Assembly (NCBI GenBank): GCA_963070105.1
Contig: OY718805.1
Coordinates: 8,487,001 to 8,551,000 of the forward strand
Direction: 5' to 3'
Length of the DNA stretch: 64,000 bases
From: Litomosoides sigmodontis
Taxonomy: Eukaryota > Nematoda > Chromadorea > Rhabditida > Onchocercidae
Shown: one piece after another, positions 39,642 through 57,901 of the stretch
Numbering within the stretch: the stretch's first letter is position 1
How the letters are laid out: each line of letters starts with the position of its first letter
Translations under genes and position numbers: made by a program
Notes under the pieces: generated by a model
Seen by the model: only the letters and a program-made list of their open reading frames with translations
What the model was told of the DNA's origin: nothing
Database searches by the model: none

Positions 39642-40208
39642 ACACATACCTACGCACGCATACAGTTAGTACTGCAAGTGGTTAGTTAAATTGATTGTGA
39701 ATTGAAAATTATTGGTAAATGTTTGAAGAAACCTTTGGCGGATCTTTGCAAAGAATGGAACGTTTTACGCGTGGAAATGAAGTGATTAGCCTTTCTTGCA
39801 GTGAATTGTAACAATTTTCTGGAAAACAAAAAAAAAACGATAGCAATTCTAAGATATCCCTCACTTTTCCTCAAAAAAATAATTTCCTTTTTAAGTTAAA
39901 ATGCAATATTTCATCATCCTCGGATTGATCAGTTGTGATTTTCACATGGATGAAAATAATGCTCACCGAACACTTTCTTGCACAATTAAAATTATCTTTT
40001 GTAGATAATTAATTCATGCATATTACGAAGCATAATTTAGCCAATGCTCATTTGTGTATTTATTTCATTCAGTATTTAAGTGTTAAATTTAATTTTTTTC
40101 TTCACACGTACCATTGCTACAAATTGTTCCATTAATATTGTCAAGTGTTGTAACAGTTAGTGCAAATAGCAAAAAAAGATTGAAGTGGACGACGAGTGAT
40201 CGACACAT
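33766..40208 (-). CDS. Secreted multi-module CCC/three-finger-like protein, 14 exons, 786 aa
   Basis: Exons, minus strand: 40208-40112, 39818-39733, 39554-39391, 38962-38833, 38544-38392, 38100-37794, 37557-37344, 37123-36923, 36375-36253, 36045-35970, 35588-35439, 34899-34662, 34338-34169, 34017-33766. All introns are GT-AG, phases agree at every junction, and the sum is exactly 787 codons. Exon 5's acceptor is the weakest. Residues 1-22 are a signal peptide (core LVVHFNLFLLFALTVTT). The rest is rich in Cys and N-glycosylation sequons (NGT, NYT, NFT, NVT, NMT). CCC triads at about 243-245, 425-427 and 760-762 each close a module with spaced cysteines upstream. The second module ends CCCSTNDLCN, the signature of the activin-receptor/Ly6 three-finger fold. 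No membrane span or kinase domain is seen. It may be a secreted ligand trap or a nematode-specific matrix protein. The nematode ET module is an alternative domain label. Confidence 0.8.
34930..35395. repeat. Degenerate TTATTA/ATCATCAATTA repeat in an intron
   Basis: About 460 bp of diverged ATT repeats with a longer period (a segment with CATTATCAATTATTA and CTGTATTTAGCTGTTATT recurs about every 90 bases). Lies in the intron between exons 11 and 12 of the CCC-module gene. Confidence 0.85.
35841..35936. repeat. 32-bp tandem repeat, three copies
   Basis: Copies start at 35841, 35876 and 35908, core TGGACTTTGAAAACAGGAAC; the first carries a 3-base insertion. Lies just inside the intron after exon 10 of the CCC-module gene. 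Confidence 0.9.
38193..38384. repeat. 100-bp tandem duplication in an intron
   Basis: A 100-base unit starting ATTTTCAACACAAAAACTTT is present twice in direct tandem (38193 and 38293), the second slightly truncated, with a few substitutions. Lies in intron 5 of the CCC-module gene. Confidence 0.9.
39606..39639. repeat. (CA)n microsatellite
   Basis: About 17 CA units in intron 2 of the CCC-module gene. Confidence 0.9.
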
Positions 40209-41783
40209 TGAATGGCAAATCATTGAGTGCTGAAGCATTTAACTTCATTTTTATAGCTCAGGCTTATGCTTTGTGCAAATTTAGATTTAAATATGCTAAT
40301 TGCGTGAGTAATTTTGTGAGCAGTGTGAAACAATTTTACTACTTCTCAAAATAATTTCACAAATTTTGTCGTCAATTTCTTATTTGAGAATGTAATTAGA
40401 TAACTTTGCGAAAAATTTTAAAATAATAGCTTTTCTTTTTTTTTATTTAGTGAAAAAGAGTGTTAGTTCGCTCGTAAATGCTTTGTTCTAATGCAATCGT
40501 CGAAAAGCATCCCAACCGTTCGTTCTTACTGCTAATTTTGGAAAATAATTTATAGCTTTATTATTGAAGTGGGTTTTTTTTTTTTTTTTTGAGAAATGTA
40601 AACAGTAGGATTAATGAAAATGATAAGTGCAGCATGACTGATTCATTATCAGAACTATTTAGTTGATTTTAACAGATCAGTGCTGATCTTGATAGGAAAT
40701 GAATTATAATTGTGGGTTTCAATTTAATTGCACCTACTCTTTTGATGCGAACATTTATAAATTTCCTCACTAACTTGAAAATTGTTGTCTTAGAAGGAAT
40801 TAGTCAAAAATTTTTGCTTTCCATGGATACTTTTCATTGACTTTACTAACTTCATATTTGCTTTCCGTGGGAAAAAAAGGTTCCATAGATTTAAAAAATG
40901 TTGAAATAATTAGTGCGTGAGAGATGTAAGTGAAGCATACGTAGCATAAAATCTCCCAAGAGAAATGAAAGACGAATTGAATGATATTGAAGGAAATTTT
41001 AAAAGAAAAGATTTCGCGTAAGTGACATGAAAAGCATGGGATGCAGTTGCTTAGTAGAAAATTGATATTTTTTTCAAAAAATAATAAATGGAAATCAAGT
41101 TCATTTCACTAAAATTTCCTTAACCAAAATTTCAACTTCCACAATTTTAAATTGTGCAGCTACAAGCTCAACATTTGCTTCAGCAAACATATCTAGTAAT
41201 ATTTCAAGTATATTTATTAATTATTATAATTATTGCTATCATTGTTATCAGTAGCATCATTACCATTGTCATGACAACAGTAACACAATAAGAATCTTCC
41301 GCTTATCAGTATGCTAATCATTGCTATCATTCGTAATCAGTAACCGGAAATTACACCGTTCTTCCTTGTTTACTCTGCTTCTTCCGGTTCTTTTTTGCAG
41401 CTACCTTTTCCGGACGAAATGTGTGAAATGCAATGAAGCGATAATATTTCATGCAAATTGAAAAATGCATTAAATTATCAACCGACGATGTGTGATCATT
41501 GATCAAAAAAGATTCAATTTAAAATTTCATCAAATCTAATGCTTGTGATCGGACGAATGCATTAGAAGAGTGTAAATTTGCATCCAACATTGTAATGAAA
41601 GAACTTTTCAGTGCAAAACAAAAAAAAGCGATCGTAAGCAACTTTAACAATTTTGAAAAATTTTAGCGTAGAACGTAGGCAACTTTGACAAAATTTAACG
41701 ATCACTTCACTTAGTTACATTTGCATACTTATGCAACGGCAGTACTACAGCGCTAACCTATTTAGCTATTCTCATTAGCACTC

Positions 41784-41786
<3 letters not shown>

Positions 41787-41821
<35 letters not shown>

Positions 41822-41825
41822 TGTG
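41787..41825. repeat. (GT)n microsatellite
   Basis: About 19 GT units. Confidence 0.9.
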
Positions 41826-41856
41826 CATTGATTAATGCTAGTTAGTTAGTTTGAAG

Positions 41857-42012
41857 TTATTTAGTTATTTGGCTTAAAGTTATTCGTGCAACGAACTATT
41901 TGGCTTAAAGTTATTTGGCTTAAAGTTATTCGTGCAATGAACTATTTGGCTATTTGGCTTAAAGTTGCAACGAACTATTTGGCCTAAAGTTATTTGGCTT
42001 AAAGTTATTCGT
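41857..42012. repeat. 15-bp based minisatellite with longer composite unit
   Basis: TATTTGGCTTAAAGT recurs, alternating with CGTGCAACGAAC segments, giving an irregular composite array about 170 bases upstream of the PEP-19-like start codon. Confidence 0.85.
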
Positions 42013-42184
42013 GCATCCATCGTTTCAACACGTATTTCGGCTTCCTTTTCTTTTTGTTTGATAATGCAAACGATACGATGCTAACATCTCTTTCAGCTAA
42101 TACTTTCTGATAAAAGAAAAAAAACAGCTGGAATTAAGAAAGACAAAAAAAAGAGAGAAGAGAAGACAAAAAGACGCTGCTAGT

Positions 42185-43866
42185 ATGTTTCGCACAAACA
42201 AAGAAAAAAGTTCAAATGGTGTAAATGTAATTGCTGGACAACATGAAACTGATAAGGTTAGCCTTTTGCATTTAAATTAATTCCTAAAATATGCCAAAAA
42301 TTAATTGGTGCTGTTTAAGGAATGAATGAATTTGAGAATTTTTGCATGATAATTTTTGAACTGAAATGGATTTAATTGCTCAAAGCTTCTCAAACATTTT
42401 TTTTTTATCCATTAAATGCAATTAATTGAATCAAATTTTTTTTCCACATTTTTTTCTTCTGTTTTTTTATGCGTCAATTTTCATTTCATATTTTTCCTCA
42501 TTGAAATTATGTTTGTCGTAATTTTCTCTCTCTTTCTCTCACTCTTTTTTTTTGATTTTTTGCCGCAAAAAAGAAATTAATTGAAATAATTTTATTTCCA
42601 TTCATACTTTCTAACAGAATTTAGCAGGAATTATCCGTTTAGGAAGAAACAAAACAAGAAAAAGTTATTGTTTAATATAACTGAAATGCACTAAACTAAC
42701 TATTTCGGGAAGCTACTTTAGTATGAAAAGTAATTATTGCAAAATAATATCATTTTCGTCCAGCTGCTTCATCCGCCGTTCGAAATACAAGGAGTGCAGA
42801 ATTCATAAATGTACTTAGCCTTTTTAAATATTTCAAACGAATAATTCACATAAACTGAGAACCTATATGTATGTGTATGTGTGTGTATGCATGTGTGTGT
42901 GTGTGTGGGTGTGTGTGTGTATATGCAAATTTCAAAAGTGCAAAAAAATGAGAAAAACAGATGTTTAATTTGAGCTAAGAGAACCGAATGAGAGTTCATG
43001 CTAATTAGTATTAAAAGTTCATCATCCAGCACTTCTAAATTTGTCGAGCGCAAATGTCCAATGCAAAAATGTTGAAATTCTAGGCAACGGTGGCGCAAAA
43101 TATCGATATCGATCCGAATGATCCAAAAGCTAATGAGGCAGCAATGATAATACAACATGCATTTCGGTGGGTAAATCAATGAGTGGAAAAGAGGAAAGCA
43201 AATGCAAAAATTAGATTTAATTTTCGAAGTTTTCCATTGAAAGTTAACATTTTATAATTTCGAATTTTGCTACTTATTTTTAAAAGAAGAGGATGAGAAA
43301 GTATCACTAATAATTTTAGTAAAAAAAATTTTTTAAGTTAAATGACAAAGCAAAAATATTGCTTAAGCTTCATTATTATTGCGTTATTTTTTCTTGTTTA
43401 ATAAAGAAAACAAATTTAAAAATAAAAATTTATTTTCAAAGTTTTTTTTTTTCAAATTATAATGAAGGCTTAAAATTTCATAGTTTGAATCTCGTCACTC
43501 TAATTATTTCGCTAGGAAAGCAAGCGCCTGACAGATTCGCATTCATGCTCTTTGACTACTTTTTGTTGAGGGATTTTAATTTATATTAGAAAAAAAATGA
43601 AGAAAAATTGGTTTGAAAAATGCATATTAGCTTTCATGTTAATTCAAAGAGTGAAATTTCACAGGGATTTTTTTTTCACAGTGAATTGTTTTCCATTATC
43701 GTGAATAAACAACGATTAGCTTTAATAAACAAATGTTAATTTTCTCATGTTTTTATTTTTGGAATATAAATTTAAATTAGCAGTGATGATGTTTGATGAA
43801 TTCAGGAAGCATCAGGAGCATCAGGAACATCACGATAACTGTCACAAATTCAATTCTAAAGTATAG
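42185..43866 (+). CDS. PEP-19/PCP4-like calmodulin-binding IQ protein, 71 aa
   Basis: Exons 42185-42256, 43084-43166 and 43806-43866 (stop TAG); donors GTTAGC and GTGGGT, acceptors TTTTCTAG and GAATTCAG; total exactly 72 codons. Residues 1-24 are polar. Residues 30-34 read DIDPN inside an acidic segment. Residues 43-52 (AAMIIQHAFR) form an IQ motif, and the tail is His/Gln/Lys-rich. The acidic DID segment a few residues before AAxxIQxxFR, together with the small size, is the layout of PEP-19/PCP4 and neurogranin, which bind the C-lobe of calmodulin and speed its Ca2+ exchange. Homology is inferred from motif order and not from a search. AATAAA at 43926 lies about 60 bases past the stop. The gene converges on the ZP gene, 885 bases apart. 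Confidence 0.75.
42868..42921. repeat. Imperfect (GT)n microsatellite
   Basis: GT run with TATG and GGG breaks in intron 1 of the PEP-19-like gene. Confidence 0.85.
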
Positions 43867-43925
43867 AAGCCGAAAGTACACGTGAAGGTACACGGTTGCT
43901 GACACCTTTCTTTTCCATCGTTGAT

Positions 43926-43931
43926 AATAAA
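43926..43931 (+). promoter_or_regulatory. Poly(A) signal of the PEP-19-like gene
   Basis: AATAAA about 60 bases after the stop codon. Confidence 0.5.
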
Positions 43932-44750
43932 ATTTTTAACTTATTTTCTTTTTCCATTTTTCTTTGAAATCTCACAGCATTTTATAGAGAGTGAATGAAG
44001 TTAAACAAAAACTTTATTTTTTTTTTAAATTGAAAAAAAATCATCAAATTTTTCATTTTCATCACTTCTTCTTTTTTTGATCATCCCATTTATCGGAATC
44101 AGTTACGCAAAACGATTGATCTGTCACATATAGCAGAATTATTTTTCTTAGCTTTAGCTTATTCCTTTTCCTCATCTTTGCTTGATCCGTAAAAGAATTT
44201 GATAGATTGTATGGTTTTGAAGTTGTATTGCTAAATTAGCTAAAAGATGTGAAATTAAATTTTTTTTTTCGAAAATGAAGTTTGTTTCACGCCGTAAAGA
44301 ATTGCGGTGCATATGCATTGAAGGCAAATAAAAAAATCGTTTTTTTACTTATTAACTGCTACGCATTAAAATTAATGAAAATTAATTTGGTCAATAATTC
44401 ACAGCATCAAAACAAATATTGCTAGCTAGAATGAATCATTATGAGAAACAAGAATAAAAAGATTTTTTTGATGAAAATTTATTGCAAAACGACGAGTGCT
44501 AAAATTACTACAATCAGCAATCATCCGCTATAGGCTCTCTTTTTTCATGAGTTAATTTTTTTTTTCTTTTGAAACAAGTGAAATAGAATGAAGAAAATTG
44601 GAGCAAACAGCGAAATGTTTGAAATGAATGACCTAATGAACGAACATTGAAATGATACTGAAATGATCATTGATTTGTGATGCAAATTGTTAGCTGTAAT
44701 TTTCGAGTAATTCTCAAATTCACCGCCAACTTCAAGTATTTCATTAAACT
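43932..44750. other. Convergent intergenic region
   Basis: AT-rich DNA holding the 3' ends of the plus-strand IQ-protein gene and the minus-strand ZP gene. No further gene seen. Confidence 0.4.
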
Positions 44751-47700
44751 CTACCATTGTTGTGCGCATTTTACGCCACTCAGAATTAGCTTACACTTGG
44801 CTAGACGTCTGTTGTAGTAAAGTTTTTGCACGAAAATGACAGCTAATAGAAGTGCTGTTAGCAGACCGAAAATTACAGTTAGCAAAAGCATCCCATTTTG
44901 CAACAGCTCACATGATGTTTGCGGTAATGTCTGCTGCGCTCCATCCTCCTGCTTCATCTCATCACTCTCAAAAATCACCAACTGAAAATATTTCCCTATT
45001 AATTATTATACTATTATCATTCTTTATTACAATTAATTATTATTAGTTATTGTATTAGTATCATTATTTATTGCTATTAATTATCATTCACTGTTATTAA
45101 CTATTATTATCATTACTTATTGCTGTATCATTATTACTGTTTATTACTATTATATCACCATCATTATTACAGTAGTATTATCATTATTATTGTAATAATT
45201 ATGATTACTATTACTATAATCATTGCTATATTATTAGCGTGAGGTTTTTCTTTGAGTTCACTATCATAAATATAATATTCATGATAAACAAGACCAATTA
45301 TGATATAGATCGGCGACAATTGCGCATCGAACGTTATATATCATTAATACTTCTACTCCCGAAATCGTTCAATAATGTAATTTTGATAAAAAGAAATACA
45401 TAACTGTCTATGTCTTATTAATTTTTATGCATTTTAAAAATTTACAATTGCAGCTGAAATCTAATGTGTTGAAAGCAAATTTAATTTCTATCTTCTATAG
45501 CATAACATTTTCTGTTACGCATTCATTGGTAATCTAAATCAGTAATGCTACAATGCGATAAATTTTTTTTTAAATTGAAAAATCTCAAAAATCTACCTCA
45601 TCAGTGCTGACTTCTAATGTTAGAGGAGTAGAAATGGTAGAATTAGCTTGAAAAAAAAGCGCCTGAGGAGGCGCACTGGTCGTTCCATCCAATTTATTCA
45701 ATGAACGCTTTTTCCTGTAACTCGTCTGTGTTCTTTCTGGCGTGGTTGTGTAAATGGTGGATTCATCGGTAACAACAGGATCGTCGCACATTTTTGTGCC
45801 ATCTGAAAGCAAAACGATAATTGAGTAAAGTGATAATTAAGTAAAACGATAATTGAGCAAAATGATAGTTAAAGTAAAATGATAATTAATTAACAAAATT
45901 CTTGCAACGAAACAAAACGCTAATGCTTTCTAATTTTCTAGCGACAACGACAGCAACTGTTTCGATTCGCTTTTTTTTTGCTACTTACTGTAAGCTGTGT
46001 GAACATTTAAAAAGTTCTATGAATTCTACAGTAAAGGAAAGTTGTAGATTCGATCTAAAGTTGCTTGCTTCCAATAATTGCTTAATATTAGAAGGCAATG
46101 ATGAAGATTGGATTGGACCTACTTATGAGCCTGACTTTGCAAAATTATCTCATTTTCCCCTTTTCGCAAATTTTCCTCTCGCAGCTAAATGAAGCGCAAA
46201 CGTACAAGCAATTATTGTCGAGTGGAGAGGAATTTTTTTGTCGGATTTTTCAAGTTCATTTTTTTGCAAAAATTTATTGCTAACCATGATGCAGCAGCAC
46301 TTACTTATTTCTATGACATTACTACATAACAGTTCCATAACAAATGACGGTGGTAGCAACGTTGAAGTGTCCGTGGCATACTTCGCTTCTGTTTCCAGTA
46401 TGCTGGAAGGCGTTTGAGAAGTTTCATAAACTGAAGTGGTAATAAGAGACTGTGGTGTTGATGTTGGTATAATTGGCGCAAAAATTAAAACTGGTATGGG
46501 AGATGTGGGAATTGCAGTTGGAAGAGCTTCGCAGTTAGGCGGCTAAAATAAGTTTAGCATTTATTCATTGTGTTTGGTTGTTCCATGGATTTTAATTTTA
46601 ATTTTTATTCTATGTTTTAATGATCAATGATCACTCAATGTAAAACGATATAAGTATTCATCTACGGCTATTTCTCTCTTCCAAAAATTAAATGCTTCTT
46701 TTTTCGATCAACAAATTGTTAGAAATGATATATTTAGAATGATTGTGGTCTGTTAGGACGATGAATGCAGTAACAGTACTGCAATAAAACTAAACGGATT
46801 AGTAGTGGCGAAAAAAAAATGAATTTTTTTCCTGAATTATTTCTTTTGAGGACAAAAATCAAATACCGAAATGTTTCCGCAACCATTTCGTGCTTTATTG
46901 CAAAGTGTCACTTTGCACTGAAAATTAATGGTAAGTTGATCGGCAAATTTAAACGCTGGTACCACAGTATATGCTACAGTGAGGTCGTCACTGTAGGTCA
47001 ATGGATTCATTAATGTCTTATCTGTCACACAGCTGCAAACATTCAAATGGATCAATCAATCACTTCAAATGGATCATCAAAAAAATTTTACATATATACA
47101 TATCAAACAGTATACGAAGCGACCTGTAAATAAACGCGTACAAAAGAATAGAATACATTTAGCTAAAAAAAAAATTTCAATCGAAATTCCAGAGGAATCT
47201 AGAATTAGATTGTTGCTATTAGTCTTACCCTTGATTATCGACCAGTTGAAAAGATGCACCACCAGATTCACGAACGCTACATGAGTGAATAAGCATGCCG
47301 TAATTTTCTGCAATTATAACTTTCTCAACTGCTCTATGATGCTACATTAAAGTTTGCTAAAAATGCAAATGGAACTAAATATAAATTTGACGAGAACAGC
47401 GAAAAAATATAGTTAAGTAAAAATTTAATTCAATAAGTTTAAATGGAAATTAAAATACACATGTATTAACGGTAAGATTTATTACATACGAGGAGCCAAT
47501 AATTTCAATTCACCTAATCCACAACTCCATTTATGGATTAGCGGATCGCCAACTTTTGCATATCTTACCGGTTCACCGTCTACAGATTGCATCAGTACCT
47601 CGTAAGCACAATGGTTCATAATTTCGCCTCCCAACTGCGTTGTCGTTAAACTACCAATTAAAAAGTAATTTAATTAGCACAATTATAATCATTTGAATTT

Positions 47701-49559
47701 GAAATGAACGCAATTAACAATTAAGCATTAAGAGAGTGAACAGTTCAAATAATGCACAAAATCTGATAATATTATCAACAAAATTTTCTTTTTTTCTCTC
47801 CTTTTTTTCTTTACAAGCGAACTATTCAAATTTATTCGATCATTCTTCTCTAATTTAAAATTTGTTTCGTTTTTTTCCGCCTAAAATTGCATTACCCATC
47901 AATTTCCATTTGACGAGCTAAATTGTTAGAATCTGCCGGATGAAAGCAATTAATGCTATATGCTCTATCAGCATGTGTTAGAAATAAATGATGGTGTTGA
48001 ACGATGACAACCACATTGTAATTGATACCCCTTGGTTCATCCTGAAATGCATGGAATAGATTAACTGCTTGGCTACGTGATAACTTTTTCACCTATATCT
48101 TTGAGCATTCTCACTCTCTTTGTGAGTGCCAAGAAAGTTGAAAGTGATCGTGGAAACTATTTTAGGCTTTTTTTTTTTATTTTTCCTAGGATGAATAATG
48201 CTACCTTCACTTCACATCTTACATGGCAGCGACCGTTGTAGAGAACGTCAAAGCAAAATGGTGCATCAACTGGATTTTGCGTGTAATCAACGTGACATTG
48301 TTCATCAGTAAACGATCCTTGCACATAAATATGTCCATGAAATTGGCTTTCCGGTGTGAAGTGCAGTCGTAAGCCGTCCGTAAAACATTCCTGAAATGAG
48401 CTAGTATAATATTATGCCTTTTGCGAGCAATAATGAATGTTGCACAAATTAGCAAAAAAAATTTACGACTACTTGTTTGAAAATCTGCATTAACTCTATA
48501 ACATATGTACGCATCGTTATATTCGTTGTTTTTTTCCTTCTACATCAAATGGTCAGGTCATTTCTTCCCTGTACTGCGCTAGTTTTGTTTATAAGCTGGT
48601 CACTTCTTCGCTTACAAAATGACCAAGCACTCATCGAGCAACAACTATCTAGTTCGAGAGATTCTAGTGCTATGTACTTCTCTCAAACAAAACATGTATT
48701 TTCCGTGTCCTCAACGAGCGTGTCCTCAACGAGCGGTAGCAAAAAATTGCTTTTCCAGGTGAGCAGAAATTGGAGAGAGGCACCAGGTGATTAATGCTAC
48801 CAAAACTCTGACAGAGGTGGAATAACCAAGTGATCAGTGCTATCATTGAATTTCTGATAAGAGTTGCATTACACGATCAAAAAAAGAACGAAAGGAAGAA
48901 TGAACTTCAAAGTTTCCTCAAATGAACTTCAAAGAACTTCAAAAAGAACTTCAAAGCTTTCATTGTATGTTAATTTTTGCGAAATGTACAAAATTGGAAA
49001 AGGAAAATTTGTTTGAGTGCGATTTTTTTTACTTGCAACTTACAACTGATAGAACCAATTAAAAACACTTCCCAATTTGCATCCTTTGCCTAATTAATAA
49101 AATTTGTAACATTAAAAAGTTAAAAAAAAAGTCTGAAATTTTTATCACTGATTAGCCACATTGCTAATTTTCATTTATCACTCTATCATCACTTCTTCTT
49201 TCAATACTGTCATTCATTTGAAAAATTTTTATCACTCTTTCCAATAAAACAACTGATCAATTTTAATAACTGATGAATGGTTATCATCAATTACAGCACA
49301 TCCATTTCACAAACACATTGATAAGTCAGCTAAGGCATTTTCCAAGCAACTACTTAGGATTTATGAAAGTAAAAAAGATTTTAAAAATAAAATAAAATAA
49401 AATTACCACTGTTGGTTGCTGCACTAGCGTCCATACACATTGCGCGCATAATGTGATGAAAATTAGCAATTTCCGGTGCTGTACAATCACTAATTTTATT
49501 AATTGAAAAAAAGAGCAAATTAAATTTGCTGATAATTTGCACTGATAAGTGTTACACAT
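44751..49559 (-). CDS. Cuticlin-like ZP-domain membrane protein, nine exons, 507 aa
   Basis: Exons: 49559-49407, 48390-48223, 48041-47896, 47650-47514, 47307-47229, 47032-46867, 46542-46305, 45802-45597, 44981-44751; 508 codons, all phases agree. Residues 1-51 contain a signal sequence (LLIFITLC). A shorter product from a later start is possible, but no later in-frame Met precedes the ZP domain. The ZP domain spans about 53-290: ECFTDGL, FHGHIYVQGSF, INYNVVVIVQ, DRAYSINCF, YGMLIHSCSV, FQCKVTLC and CGNISPPNC, all standard cuticlin landmarks. A Pro/Thr/Ser-rich linker (about 285-360) leads to a furin-type RKKR site (392-395), then a membrane span at about 462-482 and a short basic tail. Such proteins polymerise after cleavage at the site, in cuticle or in apical matrix. 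The tail could use an alternative donor (GTGTAAG) after the span. Confidence 0.88.
44998..45240. repeat. Degenerate ATTATTATC repeat in an intron
   Basis: Diverged ATT/ATC-type repeats in the last intron of the ZP gene. Confidence 0.8.
45923..46192 (+). CDS. Candidate nested small ORF, 89 aa, opposite strand in ZP intron 7
   Basis: Starts with ATG and a hydrophobic N-terminus (MLSNFLATTTATVSIRFFF), followed by a cysteine-containing polar part (CKLCEHLKSS and later DEDWIGPTYEPDF). The composition is more protein-like than other ORFs of this size here. No splice or promoter evidence is visible and I recognise no family. A saposin-like reading of the CxxC start is possible but the spacing does not fit well. 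Confidence 0.22.
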   Translation: MLSNFLATTTATVSIRFFFATYCKLCEHLKSSMNSTVKESCRFDLKLLASNNCLILEGNDEDWIGPTYEPDFAKLSHFPLFANFPLAAK

Positions 49560-51620
49560 TTTGTTCACAATGCAGTTGAAAATAACACCTATGGAAAGTG
49601 GTAGCAGAACTACTACTTTTCAATTATTCATCATTTCTATTTAAAAATTAATTTAAATAAAATTCCTCCCAATTTTTCTTTGTGGAACAAGACAGAAATG
49701 CTACTACCACTACTACTACCGCGCTGAATTTGTTAATCCTCTTTGTATTTTCACCGCAAATTATTATTCTTTCATCAGCCGATTGACATATATGCATAAT
49801 GAATATGCGCACGCCTATGATGAGAACTTAAAATAGCATCACCGATAATCTCATATATACAACTAACTAACAGTGTTGAATTTAATACAGAGGTAACTTT
49901 TACAATTTTAAATTTTCTGGCGATTTCTGGATAACCCTGCGCAATAGTTTCCTCAAAAAAAATATCACTCACTCATTCACTCACTTATGGCTCATAAAAT
50001 AAGAGTTTAATGATGAAAAGTGTTATCGAACTTTTTGAAATTCATAAATTTAGCAAATCAAAATATTTCCATTCATTATTAATCATTAGATTTTTTTTAA
50101 AGCAATAAATATCTTAAATTGTTAGGAATGCATGCTATCTTCTACTTTCTATTAAAAATAAATTATCAATTGAATCATGCAAATGACATCAAAATTTAAA
50201 TTTTGCATTTCTTTTTCATCAAACATTCTAATAAAAAACTTCGGACTTCCTGTGGACATAAACTGAATGTTTCGAAATAAGAAATAAGCCATGCATTTTG
50301 TCTACAAAGCTTCATATTTTAACATTGAAATATTTGGAAGAAAATATACTTCGTCATTTTTTTTCGTATATTCAGAAGGATGTAAAAAAAAAAACTTCAG
50401 TGATAATTTAAGTAAAACGATGATCATTTAATGAGCCAAAACAGTAACTGATGATGCAAGCGATTACTGTTTAGTTTCAAGTGATAATAATGACTTATAT
50501 GAATAGGACTTAATTATAATAATAATGATAAACTATGATAAGGACCATCTTTATAACGATAACTGATTACGAGGATCATCTTCACAATGATAAATGATCA
50601 TAATGATTATTCATACAGTGATAAGCGATGATAAGGATCACCTCTATGCACAACAGGATAGTAACTTTATTTAAATTAGCAAAATTAAGTCTGACAATTA
50701 TTCCACACTATTACAATTACACTTTGTTGTGTAGAGAGAAAAGCAGACCTGTGATTGTAATGATTATTATTTTAGAATTGTAATTGATTATTATATATCG
50801 GAACTGTAATTGATATTATTTTATGAATAAATGATATCCTATCAGTGTTGCAACTGTTTGTATTCTTCGCTTGAAGAATGCATACAATATCGTTTATTTT
50901 ATCTATGCAGAAATTACCACTATGTCCATTTTAGGCTTTCCGGTTTTTTTTTTCTACCATCGACTTTAAGCTACGATAAACTTCTGGTTCCTTTCTTTTT
51001 CTTTTTTTGTGAAAAGGCAATAAAAATTAATAAATTGTATTTCAGTGCAATTCTGCTAATATTGTTTTTTCCTGCTTTGACCGATATCGGTTATAACAGC
51101 TCTCTTACTATGTGAATGAAATTCCTTCACATTTAATAAATCGTCGTTCTCCTCGCCGTTCAAAAATTATGTGAATGGATCTGATACAAAAAAAAAAAAA
51201 AAAAAAAAATTTATTAATATTGAAATGTGAGGAAAAGTAAATTAACAGCGAGAAAATAATATTAATTTACAAGTAAGACATAAAGTGAATAACATAACGA
51301 ATAGCAGTGACTACAGTAAAAGCTACCAGATGGTTAATTAAAATTTGAAAATTCAATAAATGAAGAATAGGAGTAAATTAGTTAGCAAGAGGAGAAATAG
51401 TAACATCCGTTTAGCTGTTTGATTTTTGAGCATGAAAATTCTTCACGTATGTCTTCAACATGTAGCATTTCGTTGTTGAAATTAGAGTATCACAAGGCGG
51501 AACGATTGTCACGCATAGATAGATGGAAAGGAATGATGACGCGGAACGAAATTTTTTGAATGATAATAGAATACAATGATGAAATTTTTCAAAATAATAT
51601 GAAATATAATAAATAGTCCA
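49560..51620. promoter_or_regulatory. 5' flank of the ZP gene / 3' flank of the thioesterase gene
   Basis: About 2 kb, AT-rich, with degenerate GATAA/TGATAA-rich sequence at 50400-50660. GATA motifs are common regulatory sites, but such strings are also frequent by chance in this composition. No gene seen. Confidence 0.35.
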
Positions 51621-51626
51621 TTTATT
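51621..51626 (-). promoter_or_regulatory. Poly(A) signal of the thioesterase gene
   Basis: Minus-strand AATAAA (in an AATAAAATAAA string) about 60 bases past the stop at 51684. Confidence 0.6.
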
Positions 51627-51683
51627 TTATTAAATTTTTGAATGCACACTTCACACTAGCATATGTGACAGAATTTCACAACA

Positions 51684-57901
<6,218 letters not shown>

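Larger units (their letters stand above)
40209..42184. promoter_or_regulatory. Shared intergenic region of two divergent genes
   Basis: About 2.0 kb between the divergent starts of the CCC-module gene (-) and the PEP-19-like gene (+), so it should hold both promoters. It contains a (GT)n run (41787-41825) and a variable minisatellite (41857-42012). A CTCTTTCAG acceptor-like string at 42090-42098 precedes the PEP-19-like start. Confidence 0.4.
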
